Both the position numbers and the translations under genes were made by a program. The notes under the pieces are model-generated. The model was not told the origin of the DNA, ran no database searches, and was given only the letters and a program-made list of their open reading frames with translations. Shown here in pieces: positions 7,401 to 15,929 of a stretch of 64,000 nt of DNA. The stretch is from an uncultured Acidimicrobiales bacterium (GTDB lineage: Bacteria > Actinomycetota > Acidimicrobiia > Acidimicrobiales > SZUA-35). The stretch covers positions 16,459 through 80,458 of the forward strand of contig CALAJQ010000021.1 of the NCBI GenBank assembly GCA_937922785.1, written 5' to 3'. The stretch's first letter is position 1, and the number at the start of each line of letters is the position of its first letter.

Positions 7401-8420
7401 CTACTTGGCTAGTGCCTCACAGCAAGTGTTGGCAACAAGCGTGGCAACTACGTAGGGATCAGCGTTGGCGTTTGGCCGACGATCTTCGATGTAGCCCTTC
7501 TGGTCCTGAGCTACCTGCCAAGGAATACGGATCGACGCACCGCGGTCGCTTACGCCATAGCTGTAAGTATCGAAACGCTGGGTCTCATGCGCTCCGGTCA
7601 GGCGATCCTCAATGCCAGAGCCATAGCCAGCAATGTGCTCAGCTGGCTTACCCTCGGCACCCAGTGACTCGGCTGCGGTGATGATGGCGTCGTAGTTTTC
7701 GCGCATTGCCTCAGTTGAGAAGTTGGTGTGCATGCCAGCACCGTTCCAGTCACCCTTCATCGGCTTGGCTTCGATGCTGATCTCAACGTTGTGCTTCTCG
7801 CCAATGCGGTACAGAAGGTAACGAGCGATCCACATGTGATCGCCAACGGCAACGGTGTCTAGTGGCCCGATCTGGAATTCCCACTGGCCAGGCATTACCT
7901 CAGCGTTTGTGCCCGAGATTTCAAGGCCGGCAGCTATGCAAAGATCAGTGTGTTCCTCAACAAGGTCACGGCCAGCGATGCGCATTGCACCGACGCCGCA
8001 GTAGTAAGGACCCTGCGGTCCGGGGTAACCGTTTGGCGGGAAGCCGAAAGGCCAGCCAGTCTGCGGGTCGAGCATGGTGTACTCCTGCTCTAGACCGAAC
8101 CAAGGCTTCTGGTCGCCGAAGGCCTCCATGGAGGCAACGGCGGCAGCGCGGGTGTTGGTTGGATGCGGAGACATGTCCTCGGTGAGAAGACACTCGCAAA
8201 GAACAAGAATGTTGTCACCGCCACGAATCGGATCTGGACACTGGAACACGGGCTTCAGTACGACGTCAGAGTTGTCGCCGGTTGCCTGGTTGGTGCTTGA
8301 TCCATCAAATCCCCAGATGCCAGGCTCTTTGCCGGTCGGGATGATTCTGGTCTTCGAGCGAACCTCGTTGTCGGGCTCGGTGCCGTCAATCCAGATGTAC
8401 TCAGCTCTATATACGCTCAC
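7401..8420 (-). CDS. glnII: Glutamine synthetase type II
   Basis: ATP-dependent ligation of ammonia to glutamate by the eukaryote-like GSII family found in rhizobia and streptomycetes. I choose the GTG at 8420, which follows GGAGAAGAAC and gives MSVYRAEYIWIDGTEPDNEV, matching GSII N-termini; 339 residues. Visible motifs are WGFDGSST, the glutamate and metal-binding FGLEQEYT, GPYYCGVG, KGDWNGAGMHTN and the ammonia-side segment GSGIEDRLTGAHET. It diverges from glnA at 8593 across a 172-bp gap. The GSII family lacks the adenylylation control of GSI-beta, so regulation is probably transcriptional. Confidence 0.93.
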   Translation of the reverse strand: MSVYRAEYIWIDGTEPDNEVRSKTRIIPTGKEPGIWGFDGSSTNQATGDNSDVVLKPVFQCPDPIRGGDNILVLCECLLTEDMSPHPTNTRAAAVASMEAFGDQKPWFGLEQEYTMLDPQTGWPFGFPPNGYPGPQGPYYCGVGAMRIAGRDLVEEHTDLCIAAGLEISGTNAEVMPGQWEFQIGPLDTVAVGDHMWIARYLLYRIGEKHNVEISIEAKPMKGDWNGAGMHTNFSTEAMRENYDAIITAAESLGAEGKPAEHIAGYGSGIEDRLTGAHETQRFDTYSYGVSDRGASIRIPWQVAQDQKGYIEDRRPNANADPYVVATLVANTCCEALAK

Positions 8421-8592
8421 GTTCTTCTCCGTTACTAGGTCGCATTGGCGTTCTGCGTCGCTTACGCGTCGACCCCCACTATTCCGTGAGATTGTTTCAA
8501 CCACAATCACACTGTGTTAACGGCGTGTAAATCGTGGGCTCGATAGGCCCTTTAGTAGTGCAATCGGCGCCGATTTCTCGTACAACTGACTA
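8421..8592. promoter_or_regulatory. Divergent promoter region of glnII and glnA
   Basis: The 172 bases between the two glutamine synthetase starts must hold both promoters. Sequence around 8487-8530 is rich in AAC/GTT steps (GTTTCAACCACA, GTGTTAACGG), the kind of half-sites used by actinobacterial GlnR, but none matches the GTnAC-n6-GAAAC box well. I cannot name defined -10 or -35 elements. The glnA ATG has no clear ribosome binding site. Confidence 0.35.
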
Positions 8593-9924
8593 ATGGAACG
8601 CCAAAACGAGTACGTGCTCCGGGCCGTGGAAGACCGTGGCATAAAGCTGATTCGCCTCTGGTTTACCGATGTTCTGGGGCAGCTGAAGTCGGTCGCCATT
8701 AGCCCGGTCGAGCTCGAAACAGCCCTAGAGGAAGGCCTTCACTTCGACGGATCCTCGATTGACGGGTTCAGCCGCAGCCATGAGTCTGACGTTCTGGCTA
8801 TGCCAGATCCAGCCACGTTCGAAACAATTCCGTGGGCCGATGACGGATCGACTGCTCGAATGTTCTGTGATATCTCGAACCCCGACGGAACACCGTTCGA
8901 GGGTGATCCGAGAAACGTCTTCAAGCGGAACCTCTCCCAAGCCCAAGATGCCGGATTCGGTTTCTTTGTGGCACCGGAGATGGAGTTCTTCTACTTCGCC
9001 GATGGTGATCCCGCAGCCGCACCGAAACCGCTCGACTCTGGAAGCTATTTCGACCTCACAACATCAGATGTCGCCACGAACTTGCGACACCAAACCCTTT
9101 CAGTTCTGGAAGCGATGGGCATCCCAGTTGAGTACTCGTTCCACGAAGACGCTCCTTCCCAACACGAGATCGATCTTCGCTACACCGACGGCCTCACAAT
9201 GGCCGATCAGATCATGACGTTCCGCTTGATCGTGCGGGAGCTGGCGCTGGAGAACGGTAGGTACGCGAGCTTCATGCCGAAGCCCTTGGCCGGTGTACAA
9301 GGAAGCGGAATGCACCTGCACTTGTCGCTGTTTGGGGCCAACGGCAATGCGTTCCACGATGACGACGCCGAGTATTCACTTAGCCCGATAGGTCGCCAGT
9401 TCACTGCGGGCCTACTTCACCATGCGCGTGAAATCACAGCGGTCACGAACCAACTTGTTAACTCTTACAAGCGGCTCGTCGTCGGCTACGAAGCACCCAC
9501 CTGGATTAGCTGGGCGAGATCAAACCAATCTGCCCTGGTTCGGGTGCCAGTAACCAAGCCCAACAAGACTTCGTCAACTCGTATCGAGTTCCGATCTCCC
9601 GATCCGGCCTGCAACCCATATTTGGCGTTCTCGGTGATTCTCGCCGCTGGGCTAAAAGGCATCAAAGAGGGGTACGAACTTCCGAACGAGACAATCGAGA
9701 ACCTTCACGACATCGGACCTGGCGGACCCGAGAAGTTGGGGCTGGCTCCCCTACCTGCTTCTCTTTCGGCCGCTTTGGACGAGATGGAAAAAAGCGAGCT
9801 GGTCTATGACGCCTTGGGTGAGCACATCTTCGAGTGGTTCCTGCGCAATAAGCGGTCAGAGTGGAAAAGCTACAAGACCCATGTTTCGCCGTGGGAGCTG
9901 GAGAACTATCTACCGTCATGGTGA
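8593..9924 (+). CDS. glnA: Glutamine synthetase type I, GlnA2-like
   Basis: The 443-residue protein begins MERQNEYVLRAVEDRGIKLI, matching the Mycobacterium GlnA2 type (about 446 residues). GSI motifs are DGSSIDGF, APEMEFFYF, the glutamate-binding NQLVNSYKRLVVGYEAP and the ATP-site RIEFRSPDPACNPYLAF. The region that carries the adenylylated Tyr in GSI-beta enzymes reads ENLHDIGPGG with no Tyr, so control by GlnE is unlikely. Its stop overlaps the start of the downstream regulator (ATGGTGA). Pairing with glnII gives the cell two unrelated glutamine synthetases at one locus. Confidence 0.93.
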   Translation: MERQNEYVLRAVEDRGIKLIRLWFTDVLGQLKSVAISPVELETALEEGLHFDGSSIDGFSRSHESDVLAMPDPATFETIPWADDGSTARMFCDISNPDGTPFEGDPRNVFKRNLSQAQDAGFGFFVAPEMEFFYFADGDPAAAPKPLDSGSYFDLTTSDVATNLRHQTLSVLEAMGIPVEYSFHEDAPSQHEIDLRYTDGLTMADQIMTFRLIVRELALENGRYASFMPKPLAGVQGSGMHLHLSLFGANGNAFHDDDAEYSLSPIGRQFTAGLLHHAREITAVTNQLVNSYKRLVVGYEAPTWISWARSNQSALVRVPVTKPNKTSSTRIEFRSPDPACNPYLAFSVILAAGLKGIKEGYELPNETIENLHDIGPGGPEKLGLAPLPASLSAALDEMEKSELVYDALGEHIFEWFLRNKRSEWKSYKTHVSPWELENYLPSW

Positions 9925-10592
9925 CCGAGCGGTTTGTTATCTACCCAGCCGAGGCGCCAACCGATCTAGTTCGGAGTCTTGACTTAGGGGGCATCGAATG
10001 GATCAGTCGCGATCGCCTGACAGATGCAGATGACGACAAAGAGTTCACCGGTGCTGTAGTGGTGATCTCTGACGATGCCGAGCTTGCGTGGGCGATGTGT
10101 CGGACTCTCCGAAAGCGGGACGTGCCCGTGGACCCGCTTCTAATTCTGATTCCAGGTTCCATGCTTGATCAGCTTGAAGGCAAGGACGAGCTCTTTGACG
10201 ACTTCCTGATTGCGCCATTCCATCCGCGAGAATTTGATGCGCGAATCGGTCATCTGCTTTGGCGGGCGGGTCGTGGGGTTAGGCCCGAGCTGGTCAGCTA
10301 CGGCCCGATCAGCCTCAACGTGGAGACCTATCAAGCAGCGCTCGAGGGAAAAGTGATGGACCTCACCTATATGGAGTACGAACTACTGCGCCACCTGACA
10401 TCTCATCCGGGCAAGGTGTTCAGTCGGGAGGCGTTGCTTAACCAAGTCTGGGGTTATGACTACTACGGCGGCGCACGCACGGTGGACGTTCACGTTCGTC
10501 GTCTAAGGGCGAAGCTGGGTGAAGAGCACTCGCACCTGATTCAAACCGTTCGCTCTGTCGGCTACAAACTTGGCCAGACTCGCTGGGGCTAG
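9918..10592 (+). CDS. GlnR-like orphan response regulator
   Basis: A 224-residue protein starting at ATG 9918, inside the last codons of glnA. The receiver-like N-terminus (about 1-115) lacks a convincing phosphorylation pocket. The C-terminus is an OmpR-type winged helix with VMDLTYMEYELLRHL, HPGKVFSREALLNQVWGYDY and GGARTVDVHVRRLRAKLG. This C-terminal half is very close to actinobacterial GlnR, the orphan regulator of nitrogen assimilation. Translational coupling to glnA fits that role. GlnR identity is my inference; a general OmpR-family regulator is the alternative. The gene ends 4 bp inside the convergent 10589-11086 gene. Confidence 0.82.
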   Translation: MVTERFVIYPAEAPTDLVRSLDLGGIEWISRDRLTDADDDKEFTGAVVVISDDAELAWAMCRTLRKRDVPVDPLLILIPGSMLDQLEGKDELFDDFLIAPFHPREFDARIGHLLWRAGRGVRPELVSYGPISLNVETYQAALEGKVMDLTYMEYELLRHLTSHPGKVFSREALLNQVWGYDYYGGARTVDVHVRRLRAKLGEEHSHLIQTVRSVGYKLGQTRWG

Positions 10593-11086
10593 CGGCGAGA
10601 GCTAATCACGCCTGTGTCAAAGCCGGCAAGATGCAGCCCGCCAGCAAACCGAGCATGTTCGATCTTTGTGCAGCGATCCATAACAACATTTAGGCCTGCT
10701 TCGGACGCCATCTGAGCCGCATCGCCATTCCACAGGCCCAGCTGCGCCCAGAACGTCTTTGCGCCAACCGCAATCGCCTCAGCTGCAACTTCGGGTAGAT
10801 CTTCGCTCTTGCGGAATACGTCCACAATGTCAGGTACTTCAGGCAATGAGGCGAGGTCGGGGTAAACGGGTTGGCCAAGGATCTCGGTTTCGCGCGGGTT
10901 AACCATGTAGACCCGGAAGTCCGCAGAAGACGACAGTAGGTAGGTCGCCACAAAGTTTGAAGCCCGCGATGGGTTCTTGCTAGCGCCGACGATGGCAATC
11001 GATTCGGCGCTGTCAAGTAGCGCTTTGCGAGCGATAGCACCCGGCGGCTCCCAACCAGGCACCTGATCTCGATCGGACTTAGCCAT
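10589..11086 (-). CDS. CoA-binding domain protein (YccU-like)
   Basis: A 165-residue Rossmann-fold CoA-binding protein with the nucleotide loop SIAIVGASKNPSRASNFVATY, followed by VYMVNPRETEILGQPVYPDL and the later motif MDRCTKIEH. The same small fold occurs in succinyl-CoA synthetase alpha. In many actinobacteria and proteobacteria such a gene sits next to metY, as here: its start overlaps the metY stop by 8 bp. The biochemical role is not established; a link to acyl-homoserine or CoA metabolism is inferred from context. Confidence 0.82.
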   Translation of the reverse strand: MAKSDRDQVPGWEPPGAIARKALLDSAESIAIVGASKNPSRASNFVATYLLSSSADFRVYMVNPRETEILGQPVYPDLASLPEVPDIVDVFRKSEDLPEVAAEAIAVGAKTFWAQLGLWNGDAAQMASEAGLNVVMDRCTKIEHARFAGGLHLAGFDTGVISSRR

Positions 11087-12377
11087 TTATGGCCTCCTGA
11101 GCCTTGTCTAGGGCTTGGTCAAGATCCCAAATGATGTCGTCGACATCCTCGAGACCCACCGAAATTCTTACCATGTCGGCCGAAACTCCTCCAGCTTCCA
11201 TCTGTTCAGGAGAGAGTTGCTGGTGTGTGGTTGATGCCGGGTGGAGAATTAGAGACTTAGCATCGCCCACGTTGGCGAGGTGGCTGAGAATCTGAAGTGA
11301 GTTGATGAAAGCAGAACCGGCAGCCAAACCGCCGGTTACCCCAAATGTGAATATTGCTCCCGGGCCCTTGGGGACGTACTTATTGGCCATGGCGTGATGA
11401 GGCGAGTTTGGGAGACCGGCGTATTTCACCCAACCGACCCGGCTATCGGCGTCAAGCCATTCGGCAACTCGCTGGGCGTTCGAGACGTGTTCCTCCATTC
11501 GCTGAGGCAAAGTTTCGATGCCTTGGAGAATCATGAATGCGTTAAACGGCGAGATCGAGGCGCCGACGTCACGCAGCTGCTCGGAACGAAGTTTGGTGGC
11601 AAATGCGTACTCTCCGAAATTGTCCCACCAGCGGAGACCGTTGTAGCTGGCAACCGGTTCGGTCATCGTCGGGAAACGACCGTTGCCCCAATCGAAGGTG
11701 CCGGAGTCGACGATGACGCCACCAATTGAAGTGCCGTGCCCGCCCAGAAACTTGGTGGCCGACTGGACCACGATGTCAGCCCCGAACTCGATTGGCCGAC
11801 ACAGATAGGCAGTAGCAAACGTGTTGTCGACTACCAGAGGCACTCCGGCTTGTTTGGTCACCGCAGATATTGCTTCAAGGTCGGCAACCTCACCGGATGG
11901 GTTTGCGATGATCTCGGTGAACACCGCTTTGGTCTTGTCGTCGATCGCAGCCGCCACTGCCGTGGGATCGTTTGCGTTTACGAATCTGGTCTCTAGCCCG
12001 AGACGCCGCAATGTCACATCGAATTGGGTGATGGTTCCGCCATAAAGCGCAGAGTTCGCCACGATGTTGTCTCCGGCTTCAGCCAGCGCCGTAATCGCCA
12101 AGAACTCTGCCGCTTGGCCCGACGCAGTAGCGACTGCCCCAATGCCGCCCTCGAGGCTGGCCACTCGCTCTTCGAATGCCGCGATGGTTGGGTTCGAGAT
12201 TCGGGTGTAGATGGTCCCGTACTTCTGGAGGGCAAACAGATCAGCCGCGTCCTGGGTGTCTTCGAACACGAAGCTGGTGGACTGGTAGATGGGCACCGCG
12301 CGTGCACCTGTATGAGGGTCAGGTCTAGACCCAGCGTGAAGTGCGCGCGTGCGGAACCCGAATTGACGATCGGTCAT
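11079..12377 (-). CDS. metY: O-acetylhomoserine sulfhydrylase
   Basis: A PLP enzyme of the Cys/Met metabolism family that makes homocysteine from O-acetylhomoserine and sulfide. The 432-residue length is typical. Visible features are the N-terminal FGFRTRALHAGSRPDPHTGA, YTRISNPT, the PLP-facing ATASGQAAEF, VVDNTFATAYLCRPIEFGAD and the Schiff-base lysine in SATKFLGGHGTSIGG. The C-terminal LILHPASTTHQQLSPEQ is also diagnostic. It is followed by the CoA-binding gene in an 8-bp overlap, so the two are probably co-transcribed. Confidence 0.93.
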   Translation of the reverse strand: MTDRQFGFRTRALHAGSRPDPHTGARAVPIYQSTSFVFEDTQDAADLFALQKYGTIYTRISNPTIAAFEERVASLEGGIGAVATASGQAAEFLAITALAEAGDNIVANSALYGGTITQFDVTLRRLGLETRFVNANDPTAVAAAIDDKTKAVFTEIIANPSGEVADLEAISAVTKQAGVPLVVDNTFATAYLCRPIEFGADIVVQSATKFLGGHGTSIGGVIVDSGTFDWGNGRFPTMTEPVASYNGLRWWDNFGEYAFATKLRSEQLRDVGASISPFNAFMILQGIETLPQRMEEHVSNAQRVAEWLDADSRVGWVKYAGLPNSPHHAMANKYVPKGPGAIFTFGVTGGLAAGSAFINSLQILSHLANVGDAKSLILHPASTTHQQLSPEQMEAGGVSADMVRISVGLEDVDDIIWDLDQALDKAQEAING

Positions 12378-12404
12378 GCAAGTGAAACTACTGCCCAGGC
12401 CAAG

Positions 12405-12578
12405 CTATTCCTTAGGGCGAAACAGCGGAACAATGAACAACAGCACACCTACCAGAAACAGCACAGCACCAGTCAGCGCGTACGGGTCATCGGCTTTCCA
12501 CGCCGAACCCACAAACGCGACACAACCTATGAGCCACAGAACCATGCCTAGCTTTTCATAAAGGCGATCTTTGAACAT
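12405..12578 (-). CDS. Small two-helix membrane protein
   Basis: Starting at ATG 12578 this is a 57-residue protein with two hydrophobic helices (residues about 9-24 and 35-53) and charged ends; the frame also opens at a TTG at 12611. It resembles the YrhK-like or DUF-type small inner-membrane proteins common in actinobacteria, but I cannot name the family. It lies between gdhA and metY on the same strand with short gaps and may belong to that transcript. Confidence 0.6.
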   Translation of the reverse strand: MFKDRLYEKLGMVLWLIGCVAFVGSAWKADDPYALTGAVLFLVGVLLFIVPLFRPKE

Positions 12579-12617
12579 CTTGCTCGTAACCCTGTGTCGG
12601 TATTGACTCAACCAAGG

Positions 12618-13886
12618 CTAGGGCCAGATGCCTCGGGCATCATAAGTGTCGCTTAGACGGGTCAAGGCCACAACATAAGCTGCATCACGACGAGAGCAAC
12701 CGTAGGTCTTGCGGGCGGCCAGGAGCTTGTCCATTGCGGCCCACATTACGTCTCGTAATTTCTCATCGACCTGGGATTCACTCCAAATCTCATGACTTTT
12801 GTTCTGCAGCCACTCGAAATAGGAGACCACAACACCACCAGCGTTCGCCATGATGTCGGGCACCACGTCGATACCTCGACGCGCAAGTACGAGCTCGCCT
12901 TCAGGAGTTGTCGGACCGTTAGCGGCTTCCAGAACGATCTGGCATTTGAGAGCCTCGCACCGCTCCTTGACTAGCTGGTTCTCCAACGCAGCCGGCACAA
13001 AGACGTCGACTTCGGCGCTGAAAAGATCTTCGGTGTCGATCTCGGTCGCGTCCGGGAACCCTTTGATGCCGCCGTTCTCGCTTGAGTAAGCCCTCATCGC
13101 GTCGATGTCCAAGCCCTTTGGATTGGTCAGGGTGGCAGTGTGATCAGCTACGTGGGTCACCGCGCAGCCGGCTTCAGCGGCTAGACGGGCAAAGTGGCTG
13201 CCAACATTGCCAAAGCCTTGGACACCGACGCGAAGTGAGTCAAGGCGGGTGCCTGTTTCACCACACCAGTGGCGCAATGCATACAACACTCCTTGGCCAG
13301 TTGCTGCCTCGCGTCCGGCTGAACCGCCGACAGCTATCGACTTACCAGTAACGACACCGCGTACAACTTGCCGGTTGGTGGGTCCAGCAATCGTTGCGTA
13401 GGTGTCCATGATCCAGTCCATCATCTGAGCGTTGGTGCCAACGTCTGGGGCCGGGATGTCATGGTTAGGTCCAATGTTGGACCCTAAGGCTGCTGTGAAT
13501 CTGCGGACGATTCGTTCAAGCTCGCCTTCGGAGTAGTTCTTGGGGTTGATCGTTACCCCACCCTTCGCACCGCCGTAAGGAATCCCAACCAGCGCTGTCT
13601 TGAAAGTCATCCAAGCAGCGAGGGCCTTAACCTCATCGAGATCAACGTCTGGATGGAATCGCAGTCCACCCTTGTATGGCCCAAGAGTACTTGAGTGCTG
13701 AATCCGATAGCCCCTGAACATTCGCCACGTGCCGGTGTCTAGACGAACCGGGAAGTTGACGATCACCTCGTTCTGAGGTTCGGACAAGATTGCCCGGTGA
13801 TGTGCGGGTAGGTCTATTAGTTGCGCAGCTCGCTGAAATTGCTCTACTGACGTTTCGTGCAAACTGCGATGCTTCGTTGCATCCAC
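12618..13886 (-). CDS. gdhA: Glutamate dehydrogenase
   Basis: A 422-residue enzyme of the Glu/Leu/Phe/Val dehydrogenase family, interconverting glutamate and 2-oxoglutarate plus ammonia. The substrate pocket reads YKGGLRFHPDVD and the catalytic lysine lies in GIPYGGAKGG; NHDIPAPDVGTNAQMMDW and the Rossmann motif VQGFGNVGSHFARL follow. Length and motifs fit the NAD-linked catabolic subfamily, but cofactor choice cannot be fixed by eye. With two glutamine synthetases nearby it completes a compact nitrogen assimilation block. Confidence 0.93.
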   Translation of the reverse strand: MDATKHRSLHETSVEQFQRAAQLIDLPAHHRAILSEPQNEVIVNFPVRLDTGTWRMFRGYRIQHSSTLGPYKGGLRFHPDVDLDEVKALAAWMTFKTALVGIPYGGAKGGVTINPKNYSEGELERIVRRFTAALGSNIGPNHDIPAPDVGTNAQMMDWIMDTYATIAGPTNRQVVRGVVTGKSIAVGGSAGREAATGQGVLYALRHWCGETGTRLDSLRVGVQGFGNVGSHFARLAAEAGCAVTHVADHTATLTNPKGLDIDAMRAYSSENGGIKGFPDATEIDTEDLFSAEVDVFVPAALENQLVKERCEALKCQIVLEAANGPTTPEGELVLARRGIDVVPDIMANAGGVVVSYFEWLQNKSHEIWSESQVDEKLRDVMWAAMDKLLAARKTYGCSRRDAAYVVALTRLSDTYDARGIWP

Positions 13887-13906
13887 TGAGAGATCCTAAA
13901 CCTTAA

Positions 13907-15859
13907 TTACTCCGGGCGGCATGATGAACCGGCGCAGAGACGATGAACTTGGACTAAAGCTGACAACTCCGCATCATTCGGATCGTTGCCCAAGTTTCCA
14001 TCGGCATAAAGGTTCGACAATTCAAAGGGATCTTTTGTTAAGTCGTAATATTCCCGAAAGGCTACGGACCCGTCAGCGCCGTAGTACTCGGTGTAGGTAA
14101 AGGTTGTGTCTGAGACAGATGCCCACGCTGGGAAGCGGGGCCCGTTTACTGGGTCAACGAAGTATTCGGTAAACCTGTGCTTACGGGTGCTTGTGCTCAA
14201 CACGTCTATTCCGTCCATGACGTGCTCGGAGGTTAGGCCCGCCGCAGCCAAGACAGTTGGTGCGATGTCTAGATTGCCGACAAGCCGGTCATCCACTGAA
14301 CCGGCTTCGATCCTCAGCGGCCACCGCACCATAAACGGGACTTCGATGGCCTCTCTGTAGGGCACAAATTTCTCTTCCAAGCCGTGTTCGCCAAGCATTA
14401 CACCGTTGTCTGATGTGAAGATCGCCAGCGTGTTTTCAAGCTCACCCATCTGTTCGAGGCGAGTCATCAACCGATCGACCTCCGAATTCAAAGTCATTAG
14501 CGTGCGCAGCATCTGAGTGCGTTCGTTGTTGGCAGCGTCAGGCCCGTACGCGATTGGAGCCTGAACGAAAGGTGGCTTGTCAGATAGATCAGCCTCAAAG
14601 AATGAGGGCGTGTCGGGCCGGGTCGGAACAACAGCGTCGGCGAACCGAGGCTCGGGAGTTGATGGTCGGTGCGGAGCGATCGGGGCTACGTGCAACAGCC
14701 AAGGTTGTGAGTCAGAGTGCCTCTCAAAGTCTTCGGCGAACTCGATTGCGCGGTCGAACGTGAGAGTTGTCGAGTAATCATCAACTTCAACCACGGCACC
14801 GTCACGGTTCACGACAAGGTCGTAATAGCCACCCTCAAAGTAGTTCCAGCGGTCCCAGTGTGGGCCGCGATCAGCCAGATCGAAGTAGTGGAGGAACTTA
14901 CCGCTATGACCGGTCAGGTAGCCGGCATCCGATAGGTAGCGCTGGATCGTGTGATCCTGATTCAAAGCAGCCACTTCTTGGCCAACCACACCGTGGTTGT
15001 GAACCAGCTGGCCCGACATCAACGTGGCCCGAGACGGGCAACAGGAGGGGGTCGATACGTAGCCGTTCGTGAATGTTCTGCCTTGGTCCCCAAACCAGCG
15101 CTTGACCGCCGGAAGCACGGCCATGGCATCAAGCCTGGCGTCATCGACGTTAATAATCAGCACGTTGGGTGCACCCTCTGGAGCAACAACAGGTTGTTTG
15201 TAGTTGTAGCTCGAGATGGCAAACTCTTCGGCTCCGCCAGTGACCCAGACTTTGACCAGGTAGGCCTTGGAGGCCTGAAGCTGAGCATTAAGCTCGATTG
15301 TTCCGCCTGCAACTTTGATCTGCTTGGCGACGTCGTTTCCGGTTGCTGGGTCATGAATAGCTAGCGACATTTGTGAGGGCCCATTCCAACTCACAACAAG
15401 CTTGATGGGGCCGTCCGCTTCGGGCGTCAGCTCGGTCTCTAGGTATGCGGGTGCGCTGGTTCGAGTCGAGTCCAACTCTCCCCTCATGATCACAAACGAT
15501 CCATCGCTGGCCGTTGCGCTAGTGGTGATCGAGTAGCGAATTCCAGGTGCGGTCAGCCAAGTAACTAGGTAGGAAACGCCCTTGATTGTTGGCGCGCTCA
15601 CTATCAGAGCACCTAGCGGGACTCGACCCTGCGCAATCGGCTGCCCCGTCGGAAGCTCCATGATCTGCATCTGCAGCGGGCCACCTGGGCTGGAAGAGAG
15701 CTCGATATCAGTAGTTCCAGTCTCTTGGGCCACAAAGACCATCGAGTCCCATTCGGGCGCGGCTGACCCCACCTGGGGGGTCAACACAAAGAGCGAACCC
15801 AAGATCAGCAAACCAGCGACAAAAGTTTGTGTTGTTAGAAGCCTCCGCCGAGTTCCCAC
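13907..15859 (-). CDS. Secreted sulfatase with N-terminal beta domain
   Basis: A 650-residue exported protein. A signal peptide (about 1-33) is followed by a beta-rich domain (about 40-220) unlike the usual sulfatase core. The sulfatase domain runs from about 230, with metal-binding NVDD near 238-240 and the formylglycine motif Cys273-Cys-Pro-Ser-Arg, in which Cys273 would be oxidised by a formylglycine-generating enzyme. Later segments include HSGKFLHYF, APIAPHRPSTPEPRF and TSDNGVMLGEHGLEEK, typical of polysaccharide sulfatases. The substrate is probably a sulfated glycan outside the cell; no FGE or glycan cluster is adjacent. Confidence 0.88.
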   Translation of the reverse strand: MGTRRRLLTTQTFVAGLLILGSLFVLTPQVGSAAPEWDSMVFVAQETGTTDIELSSSPGGPLQMQIMELPTGQPIAQGRVPLGALIVSAPTIKGVSYLVTWLTAPGIRYSITTSATASDGSFVIMRGELDSTRTSAPAYLETELTPEADGPIKLVVSWNGPSQMSLAIHDPATGNDVAKQIKVAGGTIELNAQLQASKAYLVKVWVTGGAEEFAISSYNYKQPVVAPEGAPNVLIINVDDARLDAMAVLPAVKRWFGDQGRTFTNGYVSTPSCCPSRATLMSGQLVHNHGVVGQEVAALNQDHTIQRYLSDAGYLTGHSGKFLHYFDLADRGPHWDRWNYFEGGYYDLVVNRDGAVVEVDDYSTTLTFDRAIEFAEDFERHSDSQPWLLHVAPIAPHRPSTPEPRFADAVVPTRPDTPSFFEADLSDKPPFVQAPIAYGPDAANNERTQMLRTLMTLNSEVDRLMTRLEQMGELENTLAIFTSDNGVMLGEHGLEEKFVPYREAIEVPFMVRWPLRIEAGSVDDRLVGNLDIAPTVLAAAGLTSEHVMDGIDVLSTSTRKHRFTEYFVDPVNGPRFPAWASVSDTTFTYTEYYGADGSVAFREYYDLTKDPFELSNLYADGNLGNDPNDAELSALVQVHRLCAGSSCRPE

Positions 15860-15929
15860 CGACGGAACCTACCTTGCGCGCAGCTCTTTAAGGGGCCACC
15901 TGATCAATCATTTACAGATCTGTGGATTG

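Noticed and set aside
8487..8530. GlnR box between the glutamine synthetase genes
   Set aside because: Half-sites are present, but no pair matches GTnAC-n6-GAAAC at correct spacing, so I did not call an operator.
12024..12551. 175-codon plus-strand ORF opposite metY
   Set aside because: It is a shadow of the metY gene with low-complexity, non-conserved composition.
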